DNA of 48,987 bases from Bacillota bacterium (GTDB lineage: Bacteria > Bacillota > Negativicutes > Sporomusales > CTSoil-080), in assembly GCA_017889725.1 (NCBI GenBank), contig JAGGAE010000013.1, forward strand, positions 1 through 48,987. Reading direction: 5' to 3'. Positions within the stretch are counted from its first letter, which is position 1; every line of letters starts with the position of its first letter. The notes beneath the pieces are model-generated. The model ran no database searches. It was not told the origin of the DNA and was given only the letters and a program-made list of their open reading frames with translations. Position numbers and translations under genes: made by a program. This document shows positions 36,434 through 45,138 of the stretch, piece by piece.

Positions 36434-36463
36434 ATTTTACAACCTTAACTTTTCCTGAGTCAA
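36434..36463 (-). promoter_or_regulatory. Putative promoter of cydAB
   Basis: Minus strand TTGACT (36463-36458), 18-base spacer, TAAAAT (36439-36434), about 140 bases upstream of cydA. It has the same -35 and -10 hexamers as the hydCBA promoter. The remainder of 36295-36608 holds only the terminator of the transporter gene; I saw no clear Rex or CcpA site. Confidence 0.5.
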
Positions 36464-36552
36464 CCATTTTAAAAATAAATATCCATAAATAATTTTGACC
36501 AATGATTAGTTTTAATTTTATCGTAACCGTTCCTAATTACTACCAAAAATTA

Positions 36553-36587
36553 AAAGGCTACCCCTAAATTTCTCGGGATAGCCTTTA
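36553..36587 (-). terminator. Terminator after the fatty acid transporter gene
   Basis: Minus-strand hairpin with arms AAAGGCTATCCC and GGGGTAGCCTTT (one bulge) followed by TTAATTTTTGG, 22 bases past the stop. Confidence 0.8.
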
Positions 36588-36608
36588 ACCAACAGATTTT
36601 CTTAGATT

Positions 36609-38030
36609 CTATTGCATAATTGGCGGAATATAAGGAATGGTTTTTGCCAGTATCCACAGTAAAAACAATACCACCGGCACGTGGAACATTAGCTGCAAAA
36701 TAGAGTAGCCGGCAAGATCACGGGCCTTGACACCGGTAAGCCCTAATAACGGAAGCATCCAAAAAGGATTAATGAAGTTCGGCAATGCCTCCGCGGCGTT
36801 ATAAACCTGTACCATCCAGCCCAGACTGACATGAAGCTGGTTGGCCGCCTGCAGCATATAAGGAGCTTCCACAATCCATTTGCCGCCTCCCGAGGGAAGA
36901 AACAGACCTAAAATCGCCGAATAAATACCTACTATCACCGGCAATGTGTCCGTGGTGGAAATAGAAACAAAGAAATTTGCCAATACATCGGTCAAGCCCG
37001 ACCCCATCAGCACTCCAAAAATTCCTCCGTATAACGGAAACTGCAAAAGCACCCCGCCTGTCATCGGCACAGATTTTGCCGCCGCCTTAAGAAACGACTT
37101 GGGCGTCCAATGGAGCAGCATACCAACCATAAGAAACATGAAATTATAAACGTTTAAATCCATTTTTTCCGCCAAACCGCCTTGTCCGGAAAACACATTA
37201 AATAAATATATAAACCCTAAAAATACAATGACTAGCGTGAGAATAGGACTATATTCTAAATATTCACCGGGAGTCTGCGCTTTGCCCAGTTCTTCTTCCA
37301 CCTCATCCTGATAGCGGATACCTACCATTTCGGCCGTTTTAGCTTTTTCAGCGGTCGGACAGGATACATAACAAATCCACATAGACAGAAGCACCAATAC
37401 AACAATCATCACTAAGTTTTGCCAAGTGAGCAAAGTTTCTTCCAGCGGAATCGTCCCGCTAATCTTATAGAGCGCCGCAGGGATTGACGTTTTCGTTGTC
37501 ATCAGGAGCGCAGCCGACGAGGATAACCCCAAAGCCCAGATACTGCCTAACCCTAAGTAAGCAGCAGCCCCCATCGCGCGATAGTCAATCCCCTGAACCC
37601 GTTTGGATATTTCCCGCGTCAATATTCCGCCGAAGATCAAGCTAAACCCCCAGCTTATAAGCGACGATACCATTACCATGAAAGCAACATACGCTACCGC
37701 AAACCTCGGAGTCTTTGGCACAGCGGCCAGTATTATAACCAGTTTTTTTACCGGCGGCGAAACAGCCACAATATAGCCGGCGATAACCACAAACGCCATT
37801 TGCATGGTAAATGATATTAAAGACCAAAACGACTTACCAAAGTCAACACCGATTTGATACGGAGTACGGCCCATGGCTAACGCCGCTACGGCGATGATAG
37901 CCACGGCAATGGCCGCGAATACATAGGCATCGGGAAACCAGCGTTCGCACCAGTCAGCCAGTTTTGCCCCAAGCCGGGCCAGTATACCCATTTCTTCCTC
38001 TTGCATAGGTAGTTTGGCATCCGATTTCAT
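36609..38030 (-). CDS. Short-chain fatty acid transporter, AtoE family
   Basis: A 473-residue integral membrane protein with about 12 helices, resembling AtoE-type short-chain fatty acid carriers (landmarks FPDAYVFAAIAV near the N-terminus, LPSGGGKWIVEAP and GSGLTDVLANFF). It probably moves acetate-, butyrate- or acetoacetate-like acids. The ATG at 38030 is spaced nine bases from AAAGGAGG; the GTG at 38039 is too close. It is a single gene; no CoA-transferase is adjacent. Confidence 0.88.
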   Translation of the reverse strand: MKSDAKLPMQEEEMGILARLGAKLADWCERWFPDAYVFAAIAVAIIAVAALAMGRTPYQIGVDFGKSFWSLISFTMQMAFVVIAGYIVAVSPPVKKLVIILAAVPKTPRFAVAYVAFMVMVSSLISWGFSLIFGGILTREISKRVQGIDYRAMGAAAYLGLGSIWALGLSSSAALLMTTKTSIPAALYKISGTIPLEETLLTWQNLVMIVVLVLLSMWICYVSCPTAEKAKTAEMVGIRYQDEVEEELGKAQTPGEYLEYSPILTLVIVFLGFIYLFNVFSGQGGLAEKMDLNVYNFMFLMVGMLLHWTPKSFLKAAAKSVPMTGGVLLQFPLYGGIFGVLMGSGLTDVLANFFVSISTTDTLPVIVGIYSAILGLFLPSGGGKWIVEAPYMLQAANQLHVSLGWMVQVYNAAEALPNFINPFWMLPLLGLTGVKARDLAGYSILQLMFHVPVVLFLLWILAKTIPYIPPIMQ

Positions 38031-38140
38031 GCGATTCACCCTCCTTTAGTATTAAAACTAAACTCCATGTGAACGTTCTTCGCCACCCCACTCTAAATTC
38101 CTTGAATAACTAGGTAAATTTTCTGTAAATTAGCTCAACT

Positions 38141-38620
38141 TTACATAGATTTTAATTCCGCCATAATATTTTCCAGTCGGCTACGTTGCTCCGGTCGTTC
38201 CGGATCAATTCCATACTCAAAACAATCAAGCACATCCGCATCTTTTACTACCTCTTCCAGCGGGCTTCCCACTTCACTTTTATTGCTATGGAGTTTTGCG
38301 GCTTGGGCAACAATCTCGATTTCCGCCTCCGAAAAATATCCACAGGAAATAAGAAACTCCTTTACCGGCTCGTACCCTAAAACGGCATGATTCTTTTGTT
38401 TGCCGGATAAGATACGTCCGTAATCGTGGACGGCGCATGCAATTGCCGCTAATTCCGTATTCACTCCACGCCTAGCGGCAAGATATTGTCCCACTTTAGC
38501 ACAGCTAATCATGTGGATTCTCTCCCAATCCAGCGGCCAATCCCTATCCGTACTCTCTCCCTTTCGCTCGGCAATTTTCTCAAGCAGCTTGCTCTGTACA
38601 GCATAAATTCGATTAAACAC
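38141..38620 (-). CDS. Small HD-domain phosphohydrolase
   Basis: A 159-residue protein with an HD domain: WERIHMISC (first His), VHDYGR (His-Asp pair) and KLHSNK, then KDADVLDCFEYG (final Asp). Such small cytoplasmic HD proteins are metal-dependent phosphohydrolases of unknown substrate. The start is a GTG behind AAGGAG. It is a single gene between the transporter and small unknown genes, without a clear terminator. Confidence 0.82.
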   Translation of the reverse strand: MFNRIYAVQSKLLEKIAERKGESTDRDWPLDWERIHMISCAKVGQYLAARRGVNTELAAIACAVHDYGRILSGKQKNHAVLGYEPVKEFLISCGYFSEAEIEIVAQAAKLHSNKSEVGSPLEEVVKDADVLDCFEYGIDPERPEQRSRLENIMAELKSM

Positions 38621-38741
38621 CTAATCAACTCCTTATTGCACTACAACTTTACTTTATCGTAGCAAAAGAGCGTACATAGTTCAAGCGACTCACTGCTTTT
38701 TCCAAAAGCTCAAACTTTACTCTTGTTTTTAACTTGGCTTT

Positions 38742-38978
38742 TTAACATTCCCTTTTTTTCTTTTCCTTGAGTCTTCCCTGCTGAGCCATATCACGGTAAC
38801 ACGCCGCCATCCCTCTGGATAACTCGGCATTCTCTCCTTTAACTTCAGCAAACACTATAGCCAACTCCATAAGTTCCTGGACACTGCTGCTGTCGACCAA
38901 CGACCAGCAGCGTAACCGGACGTAATTGTAACCGCGTTCAAAATCACTTAACCAGGTTCCCACACTTTGTTCACTCAC
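38742..38978 (-). CDS. Small protein of unknown function
   Basis: A 78-residue, helical, soluble protein (MSEQSVGTWLSDFERGYNYV) ending in a Lys-rich tail KEKKKREC. I do not recognise the family. The start is a GTG with GGAGGGG eight bases upstream, which supports real translation. It contains two Cys (positions 25 and 60) besides the C-terminal one. Neighbours give no functional hint. Confidence 0.6.
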   Translation of the reverse strand: MSEQSVGTWLSDFERGYNYVRLRCWSLVDSSSVQELMELAIVFAEVKGENAELSRGMAACYRDMAQQGRLKEKKKREC

Positions 38979-39091
38979 ATAGATCCCCTCCGCCTGCTGC
39001 TAGACTACACCACTATGTTAATTGTATTTTTTTACCATTTCAAGCTTTTTTTCCCGACAAATTTATTCATTTCACCATCCTCTAAGAGGGC

Positions 39092-39131
39092 AAAAAAAAC
39101 GCCTTGCCCTGGCATTTCTGCTGGCAAGACG
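39092..39131 (-). terminator. Terminator after the DUF2164 gene
   Basis: Minus-strand arms CGTCTTGCC and GGCAAGGCG (one G-T pair) followed by eight T. The right-hand arm lies at the end of the coding region. Confidence 0.8.
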
Positions 39132-39132
39132 C

Positions 39133-39363
39133 CTATATCCTTTTCTCTAGACCAAACAGCTCCTCAATCCGTTCACTAATAAAAGTGTGAGCATCGGCTA
39201 AAGCCTGATTATATATACTAGGACCAATGTTTTTAATAATAAATTCAAGGAATTGCTCTGCCTTAAAATCGCTCAGTTCCTCTTCCCATTCTTCCAAAAA
39301 ATAATTTTTTATACTTTGTTTCATATCCTGCATTTTTTCCGTACTAAAAACAAAATCCTTCAT
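39133..39363 (-). CDS. DUF2164 family protein
   Basis: A 76-residue protein matching DUF2164 as I recall it: a basic helix KQSIKNYFLEEWEEELSDFKAEQFLEFI followed by IGPSIYNQALADA and a helical end. Function unknown. The ATG at 39363 has GGAGG at good spacing; a TTG at 39378 in the same frame is less likely. Single gene with its own terminator. Confidence 0.75.
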   Translation of the reverse strand: MKDFVFSTEKMQDMKQSIKNYFLEEWEEELSDFKAEQFLEFIIKNIGPSIYNQALADAHTFISERIEELFGLEKRI

Positions 39364-39494
39364 GCAGCCCTCCGTCAATCCATGTTTTATTTATTATAGC
39401 ACAAGATTCTGAAAAGCATAATTTCAGCAGGAATACGAAGCCTCGCGACTAATATTATATATTCTACAAGTTTTTATACAAGGAGTCCTTATTT

Positions 39495-40202
39495 ATGTCC
39501 AAACATACCTTTGATTTTCACACGTTGCGCGCAGCTTTTAGCGCAACCATTCCGGTACTATTCGGCTATCTTGCCATTGGCCTTGCTTTCGGCCTTCTGC
39601 TCCAAAACGCCGGATACCCCTGGGTATTTGCCCTGATTATGAGCGTATTTATCTATGCCGGCGCCGCTCAATACCTGGCGGTTGGCCTATTTGCCAATAA
39701 TGCCGGGTTATTGGAAATAGCCACTATTACTTTTTTGGTCAATTTCCGCCATATGATTTATGGGTTGTCTTTGTTTAGGAAATTTGCCCTGACAAACAAG
39801 TTCAAACCCTATATGATATTTTCCCTCACCGATGAAACCTACGCTCTTTTGACCAGTGTCACCCCTTCACCGGAAGTAAAAGAAGCGCAATATTATTTTT
39901 ATATTGCACTTCTCAACCATTCTTACTGGATCATCGGCAGCGTTCTCGGTGCTGTAGCCGCTCAATTCGTTACCTTCAATACCCAAGGCCTGGATTTTGC
40001 TCTAACCGCTCTATTCGTCGTCTTACTTATGGAACAGTATACGAACTCTGCCAACAAGCTTGTCTTTGTCATCGGCGGAGTTTGCGCATTTGCACCTCTT
40101 ATCCTCCTAGGCAAAGAAAACATGCTGCTATATGCGGTAATCTTAGCGATTGCCGCTTTAATAACATTAAAGAAAAGGATCCGCGAAAATGAGTGTAAAT
40201 AA
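39495..40202 (+). CDS. azlC: Branched-chain amino acid exporter large subunit AzlC
   Basis: A 235-residue membrane protein with about seven or eight helices, AzlC family: IPVLFGYLAIGLAFG, YAGAAQYLAVGLF and FLVNFRHMIYGLSL are conserved regions. With AzlD it exports branched-chain amino acids or analogues such as azaleucine. The ATG has AAGGAG upstream. It overlaps azlD by 14 bases. Confidence 0.93.
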   Translation: MSKHTFDFHTLRAAFSATIPVLFGYLAIGLAFGLLLQNAGYPWVFALIMSVFIYAGAAQYLAVGLFANNAGLLEIATITFLVNFRHMIYGLSLFRKFALTNKFKPYMIFSLTDETYALLTSVTPSPEVKEAQYYFYIALLNHSYWIIGSVLGAVAAQFVTFNTQGLDFALTALFVVLLMEQYTNSANKLVFVIGGVCAFAPLILLGKENMLLYAVILAIAALITLKKRIRENECK

Positions 40203-40530
40203 TGTATGGCTGGCTATCGTGATTATGGCGCTTATCACCCTGCTCACACGCGCCTTCCCCTTTATCTTTTTTCATGGGCGCAAACCGCCCGACCTCATCT
40301 TGTTTATCGGCAAGCATATTCCTCCTGTAGTCATTACCATTTTAGTAATATACTGCCTTAAAGATGTCAAATTAACGCAGGCTCCCTACGGGCTATGTGA
40401 AATACTGTCTGTTCTTGCCGTTGTACTCCTTCACCTCTGGCGCCGCAACCCCTTTCTCAGCATCTTCGGCGCAACTGTTTTTTATATGTTTTTATTGCAG
40501 GCAAGCCCACTATCATGCCTGTTTAATTAA
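40189..40530 (+). CDS. azlD: Branched-chain amino acid exporter small subunit AzlD
   Basis: A 113-residue protein with three or four helices, AzlD family (ALITLLTRAFPFIFF, KHIPPVVITILVIYCL). It is the partner of AzlC, with a translationally coupled start. It ends 18 bases before the convergent phytase-like gene, with no distinct terminator. Confidence 0.92.
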   Translation: MSVNNVWLAIVIMALITLLTRAFPFIFFHGRKPPDLILFIGKHIPPVVITILVIYCLKDVKLTQAPYGLCEILSVLAVVLLHLWRRNPFLSIFGATVFYMFLLQASPLSCLFN

Positions 40531-40547
40531 CCCTAGCAAGGTTCCCT

Positions 40548-41915
40548 TTAACTGATTGGCTGATCCAGTTCTATTAGCCAGAGTTGCTGATAGCGGTCTG
40601 CCTCTCCATTCGGACAAATCGAAATCCGCGGCTGCGCCGGTTTCCCCTTATGCAGGAAACTCCCAGTCGAAAGCAACGTATATTGATCCACTTCCGCATT
40701 AACATGTTCGTTGTCTTCTACCTTAATACTCATGCCAAAATCATTATCATTGGTCACTACTAGAGTTTTTTTATCAGGCAGCACCGTCAAGCCTTCGCAT
40801 TTTTCGGCTTGCCAGCCATAGGCCCGCAAATCGCAGATTAATTTTTTCTCAGCAAACCTAAGACCGCCAAGTTTCGCCGGATCACTGAAAAATTCTGGTT
40901 CTTTCCCTTCAATTCTAAAATCGGATAAATCAGTTGCAAGATTTACGTCAATTTCGTAAATGAGATTACGTAAATTTTTGTTTTTATCCGCTCCTTGCTC
41001 AATGACCAATAGCTTGGTATCGGATATAGCATAAAGATCACCAATTTTAGCGTCCTTCGGTTTCTTGTAGGCGTCAAAATCAATGGGGTACGCGTACATT
41101 GCTGTTTTTCCGGTTTTCGGATCCAGTTTTACAATGCGAGTAAACCGGGCTGTTTTTCCGGTGACCCCCTCCATATCAAGAGGACTTTGTATAATGCCAT
41201 ATACTATACCGGATGGTGTTACCGCAATTCCTTCGAAGCCCCGATTGGGAATACGGTTTTTCAATATTTCCGGTAATCCGTCACCCGGTGCGAACTTTTT
41301 AAGCATTTTACCCTGTTTATCAAATTGGACGAGAAATGGACCATACTCATCGCAAACCCAGAACTTCCCCTGTCCATCACGGGCGATCCCTTCCGTGTCA
41401 AGCCCGTTACCATCATACCCTAATTGTTTCATATCTTCTGCCAAAGCGACCTCGTTTGTTGCTCCCACCTTGCCCGGAGGAACCGGAAGGCCCGTAATCT
41501 TAGTGCCTTGACTCGTTTTAAGTCCGATTGTGCTAATTACCTCAGCTTTATCGCCTTTTACCCGGATAACGCCAATTTCCGGCTGAAAATCCGGAGACGG
41601 GAAAAATTTAGCGGAACTCTTCTTTCCCTCCTCCTCATAGTTCGGTCCATCCCCATTAGGCCCACGGTCGGTAATACCGAAAAACTCCATGGAACCATCT
41701 TTATTCAATGATTTAAAACAGATACCTGAACCAAAACCCGTTAGAAACCCGTTGGAAAAATCGGTTTTGTTTTCCCCCGAATAGGCTACGTAGAATTTGG
41801 GAGGCACATCGATGACATACTTCGTGATTTTTGCTACATTCTGTGCCGCCGCAAAATCGTGGGCCATAGACAAAAACACAAGGCTCGCACCCAAAATCGT
41901 CACTATTTTTTTCAT
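40548..41915 (-). CDS. Secreted esterase-like/phytase-like beta-propeller protein
   Basis: A 455-residue exported protein with a signal peptide (MKKIVTILGASLVFLSMAHDFAAA) and a phytase-like esterase domain: FGITDRGPNGDGP, TEGIARDGQGKFWVCDEYGPF and NRGFEGIAVTP. Such proteins are probably periplasmic or cell-surface phosphatases or esterases; substrate unknown. The ATG at 41915 is well placed behind AGGAGG; the upstream in-frame ATG at 41936 is not. It lies 78 bases downstream of the porin gene on the same strand, with a terminator in between that may let some transcripts through. Confidence 0.85.
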   Translation of the reverse strand: MKKIVTILGASLVFLSMAHDFAAAQNVAKITKYVIDVPPKFYVAYSGENKTDFSNGFLTGFGSGICFKSLNKDGSMEFFGITDRGPNGDGPNYEEEGKKSSAKFFPSPDFQPEIGVIRVKGDKAEVISTIGLKTSQGTKITGLPVPPGKVGATNEVALAEDMKQLGYDGNGLDTEGIARDGQGKFWVCDEYGPFLVQFDKQGKMLKKFAPGDGLPEILKNRIPNRGFEGIAVTPSGIVYGIIQSPLDMEGVTGKTARFTRIVKLDPKTGKTAMYAYPIDFDAYKKPKDAKIGDLYAISDTKLLVIEQGADKNKNLRNLIYEIDVNLATDLSDFRIEGKEPEFFSDPAKLGGLRFAEKKLICDLRAYGWQAEKCEGLTVLPDKKTLVVTNDNDFGMSIKVEDNEHVNAEVDQYTLLSTGSFLHKGKPAQPRISICPNGEADRYQQLWLIELDQPIS

Positions 41916-41941
41916 TTTAATTCCTCCTGTATTCATTCAGG

Positions 41942-41968
41942 AAAAGCCCCGGCTATGCCGGGGCTTTT
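41942..41968 (-). terminator. Terminator after the porin gene
   Basis: A perfect 12-base hairpin AAAAGCCCCGGC / GCCGGGGCTTTT with a three-base loop, 26 bases past the porin stop. Confidence 0.88.
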
Positions 41969-41993
41969 CTATCCATATTCAATTATTATTCAG

Positions 41994-43358
41994 TTATATT
42001 TTAGCGCTAAGTCCAACCCGGAAGAAGCTATAGCCACCATCGCTCGTAGAAGTTACCTGATCATCGGTGATTTTTTCATACATAAGGTAACCGCTCAGCT
42101 TGCTGCCCAAAGCATAGGAATATTTGATATTGTAACCTTTCATGTCTTTGCTCTCCAAAGCATTTGCAGCTGCTGTACCAAGAGTAGAGGCTCCGTCATC
42201 AACTAAATCCCAGTTTGACCAGCGGGTAACAGCATATTTCCCGGCTTTATAATAGCTGACTTTCCAGTTGCTGTCACCGCGTTTAACTAGTTTCTGATCG
42301 CCGATCAAAGCATAAACGATTTCGGCTTGTTTGCTGCCCGCTCCGGCTGAAGCTGCCAGGCTGGCCTGATTTTTAACAAATTCCGCACCCACGCTCAAAC
42401 TCTTGCTAGCCGCATAAGAAGCGTTGGCCAAAATATATTTTGCAAAAGTTTTATCCGCATAATAGGTCGTATAATTACTGCTCGCATTATCGGTAAATGT
42501 CAAATAGCCAACACCATAACCTATTGGTCCTGTTTTGGCAGACGCTTCTAAAGAAAAGACATCGGCGTTGGTCTGAAAACGACCAACATTAGAAACTAAA
42601 TTAACCCCGCCCAAACTGCTTTCAAGTTTTACACCGTCAAAACTATAGGCATCCGAATCGACAACCGCATCAGTTGTACCAATTTTCAATGCTTGCGCAC
42701 CAACAGTGGCATTAATCTGGCCGAGCTTAGTAGTAACAAATACCCGGTCTAGCGCAATTGAAACTGGTGTATCGCTCTTACTATATCCTTCAGTAGCACC
42801 AAACTTAGTAAATGAACTAGCATAAGGATATTTCGTACCTTTTCTGCCAGTTGATGTAAGGATTCGGAATCCTAACGAAGAAGCATCATCTAACTTATCC
42901 GTCATATTGAGACGCAAGCGATATTGACCCTTTGCATCTGATCCGACACCATCTTTTGTAAAATCCTGTGCGGTATACCGGACATCCATGCTGCCCCCGA
43001 AACTAATCGGTGACTGATTTTTTTCCAGTGCTGCTATGCGAAGCCCTAATTTATCCAGTTCTTTCGCAAATTCGGCAACCAGCTTCATAATTTCGGCTTT
43101 ATTCGCATCATCTGCTTTATTATAATTATCCATAGCTTTTGCTACAATGATGGCCATTTCATACCGGGTAATTGTTTTTTCGCCACTAAAAAGCCTTGAG
43201 GATTCCCCATCAACAAGACCGGCTTTGGCCAATTTCTGCACAGACGCGTAAGCCCAATGATTGGCCGGGACATCCACAAAATTTCCCGCTGCCAGCGCAG
43301 TTCCCCCGAGACCCAGGACAAACATAAACAAACATACAATTATTAAACCTTTTTTCAC
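41994..43358 (-). CDS. OmpM-like SLH-domain outer membrane porin
   Basis: A 454-residue protein. Signal peptide (1-23), one SLH domain (about 27-80: VPANHWAYASVQKLAKAGLV and TITRYEMAIIVAKAM), a coiled-coil segment (about 85-115) and a C-terminal beta barrel with alternating polar and aromatic residues, ending in FRVGLSAKI with a terminal hydrophobic residue. This is the OmpM architecture of Negativicutes: the SLH domain binds cell-wall polymers and the barrel sits in the outer membrane. The start is a GTG with AAGGAGCG. It is preceded by a leader with a possible peptide and a hairpin. Confidence 0.93.
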   Translation of the reverse strand: MKKGLIIVCLFMFVLGLGGTALAAGNFVDVPANHWAYASVQKLAKAGLVDGESSRLFSGEKTITRYEMAIIVAKAMDNYNKADDANKAEIMKLVAEFAKELDKLGLRIAALEKNQSPISFGGSMDVRYTAQDFTKDGVGSDAKGQYRLRLNMTDKLDDASSLGFRILTSTGRKGTKYPYASSFTKFGATEGYSKSDTPVSIALDRVFVTTKLGQINATVGAQALKIGTTDAVVDSDAYSFDGVKLESSLGGVNLVSNVGRFQTNADVFSLEASAKTGPIGYGVGYLTFTDNASSNYTTYYADKTFAKYILANASYAASKSLSVGAEFVKNQASLAASAGAGSKQAEIVYALIGDQKLVKRGDSNWKVSYYKAGKYAVTRWSNWDLVDDGASTLGTAAANALESKDMKGYNIKYSYALGSKLSGYLMYEKITDDQVTSTSDGGYSFFRVGLSAKI

Positions 43359-43407
43359 GTTCTTTCGCTCCTTGGATAATAATTTTTATAAACTATTAAC
43401 ACCAAAC

Positions 43408-43467
43408 CTACCAGAGCATCCTTGTTTCCTCTGGCTCTGCCAACGTGTGCTTATCCCATCTCAGCAT
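43408..43467 (-). CDS. Possible leader peptide upstream of the porin gene
   Basis: A 19-codon frame reading MLRWDKHTLAEPEETRMLW then TAG. It starts at ATG 43467 (or TTG 43470) behind the strong site AAAGGAGGAGG, and ends 50 bases before the porin start. Its last codons overlap a hairpin with arms CCAGAG and CTCTGG. Real translation is inferred only from the ribosome binding site. The other parts of 43359-43674 hold the terminator at 43502 and no further gene. Confidence 0.35.
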   Translation of the reverse strand: MLRWDKHTLAEPEETRMLW

Positions 43468-43501
43468 CAACTCGACGCCTCCTCCTTTCGTTTCCTATGC
43501 T

Positions 43502-43543
43502 AAAAAAGAATAAGCCGAAATGGATTGCTTTTCCACTCCGGCT
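43502..43543 (-). terminator. Hairpin terminator upstream of the porin gene
   Basis: Minus-strand arms AGCCGGAGTGGA and TCCATTTCGGCT (all paired with two G-T) followed by TATTCTTTTTT. It probably ends the transcript of the exported unknown gene at 43675, 130 bases upstream. Confidence 0.7.
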
Positions 43544-43674
43544 TCATACTACCACGCCTATTTATCATTATCCAGCGACTTAACGATCTCTTAATATAAA
43601 GTTAAAATTTGCCAACATTATTAATTTTTGATAATATAAATTTTACAAAACGGACCTATAAATTCCTCGTACCG

Positions 43675-44307
43675 TTATCTTGCGACAAGCAACCCCAACA
43701 TGCGCTCCGGCCGCAAATTCGTGTTCAATTCCAGCACCCCTTCGGATACCGTTATCGAGTTTATTTCTACCTGACGCCCAAAATCAGTATTTAAAAGCGT
43801 TTTTTCCATCAGCGGCCGAAAGTTGATTTTAAGGGTATTCCCATCAAACCGGGCATCAACATCACTATCCTTCAGCGGATTGCCATATAAATTCGCGATA
43901 GCTCCCATAGGAATAAACTTCAGCATCCAGGACATAAACGGCTTACCGGCCACTTCCTTTTTACGGATATACACCTGAGCATAAGACTGCGTTTGATTAT
44001 GCACAAACTGCTTGACTTCACACGTAAGGTTTACCCGCCCCATACTGCTGTCAAACGCAATTTGCATTCTGTTATCCCCTAATAGTTTTATCGACGGATT
44101 TTTTAATTTGTCACTTTCGGTATGCATTGCAAAATAATCGTTTATAGCCGTTTCAGGAATCACCCATACCCCGTGAGCAATTTTTTCAACGGACTGGGCT
44201 CGCAAGACAGTTTTCAACAGTTCCGCGGAATTCTCTTCCTGGGGTGCGGCATATACAGGCAAGCAATACAATAACAGCACAAATAATACCACTACTTTTT
44301 TTAACAC
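43675..44307 (-). CDS. Exported protein of unknown function
   Basis: A 210-residue protein with a signal peptide (MLKKVVVLFVLLLYCLPVYA) and no other membrane segment. The rest is alternating beta and helix with KEVAGKPFMSWMLKFIPMG and DVDARFDGNTLKINF. The pattern is somewhat like lipid-binding DUF2993 proteins, but I am not sure. The start is a GTG behind GAGGTGATGG. Its place next to the OmpM porin in a diderm suggests an envelope role. Confidence 0.65.
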   Translation of the reverse strand: MLKKVVVLFVLLLYCLPVYAAPQEENSAELLKTVLRAQSVEKIAHGVWVIPETAINDYFAMHTESDKLKNPSIKLLGDNRMQIAFDSSMGRVNLTCEVKQFVHNQTQSYAQVYIRKKEVAGKPFMSWMLKFIPMGAIANLYGNPLKDSDVDARFDGNTLKINFRPLMEKTLLNTDFGRQVEINSITVSEGVLELNTNLRPERMLGLLVAR

Positions 44308-44499
44308 TATCCATCACCTCATGAAAATCATTATACCATACTCCTTACCGCGACTTTACAATAATATTTTATAACCGTGTCACTAGGATAAATGTATTGT
44401 CCCTTTATGTATAACCCTTCTATTGTTGGGCAAACTATTAATAGCTATTGGAAAAATGAGGTAGGTCTACTCACTCCCCTTCTTACCCCAATAACTTGC

Positions 44500-44505
44500 T
44501 ATAAT
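44500..44505 (+). promoter_or_regulatory. -10 element before the carboxypeptidase-regulatory-like gene
   Basis: TATAAT 50 bases before the start codon at 44556. No good -35. The divergent region 44308-44499 shows nothing else definite. Confidence 0.4.
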
Positions 44506-44555
44506 AGCAGTATAACCTCAGTTTCTTAGCAATCCATTTTACGAGGTGAATACTT

Positions 44556-44900
44556 ATGAATCAGCGCATTTTTACGTTTACCGGGAAGCTGGCTGCTATT
44601 CTATTACTATTATGCATTTGCCTGGGCGTGCCTGCAGCCGCAAGCGCCAGACAGCCCAAGCGCCCGCAAGTAACGGTATCGGGAACAGTATACAATCAAC
44701 AATACCACCCCCTAGGCGGTGTCGTTGTTACCTTCGGACGAATCAAAACCAAAACAGACAAGCAGGGTAACTACTCCATTAAACTGCCAAGCGGTGACTA
44801 TCCTGTATACATCCGGTGCGGTAACACCACCTTAGACTTTGATACCCTGACTTTTTCCCATGACACTCAGCTAACCCTCGGAATTCAGCAAGTTTCCTAA
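44556..44900 (+). CDS. Exported carboxypeptidase-regulatory-like domain protein
   Basis: A 114-residue protein with a signal peptide (cleavage near AASA, residues 28-31) and a single beta-sandwich of the carboxypeptidase-regulatory type: VSGTVYNQQYHPLGGVVVTF, TDKQGNYSIKLPSGDYPVYI. Such small domains occur in surface and exported proteins. The ATG at 44556 has a GAGGTG site. Single gene; the terminator is 87 bases further on. Confidence 0.75.
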   Translation: MNQRIFTFTGKLAAILLLLCICLGVPAAASARQPKRPQVTVSGTVYNQQYHPLGGVVVTFGRIKTKTDKQGNYSIKLPSGDYPVYIRCGNTTLDFDTLTFSHDTQLTLGIQQVS

Positions 44901-44986
44901 TCACACCAGCCCCCTTCTCTAACCACCATAAGTGATTACTTTCGGCAAGTACGGCGAAGGCTTCATTGCCAAGTCTGTCCGGTGCG

Positions 44987-45015
44987 CAATTAGCCCCATG
45001 CTAGTTGCTTTTTTA
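44987..45015 (+). terminator. Terminator downstream of the exported domain protein
   Basis: Arms CAATTAGC and GCTAGTTG (one G-T) with a CCCAT loop, followed by CTTTTTTATT. The stretch 44901-44986 before it is untranslated, with no recognised RNA. Confidence 0.7.
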
Positions 45016-45138
45016 TTGCCCATTTTTTTGTTGTGCGCTAAAGAGAATCTCCTTGACAATCCCGCAGCACCGGCTGTAGCTTATAAGTAGTTTCTATTAT
45101 TGCCAAATTTTCTTATACCACCGAAAGGATTTTATAAT

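Noticed and set aside
44901-45138. Possible riboswitch or small RNA before gph
   Set aside because: Apart from a terminator hairpin at 44987 I could not match the sequence to any known RNA motif, and no conserved core was recognised.
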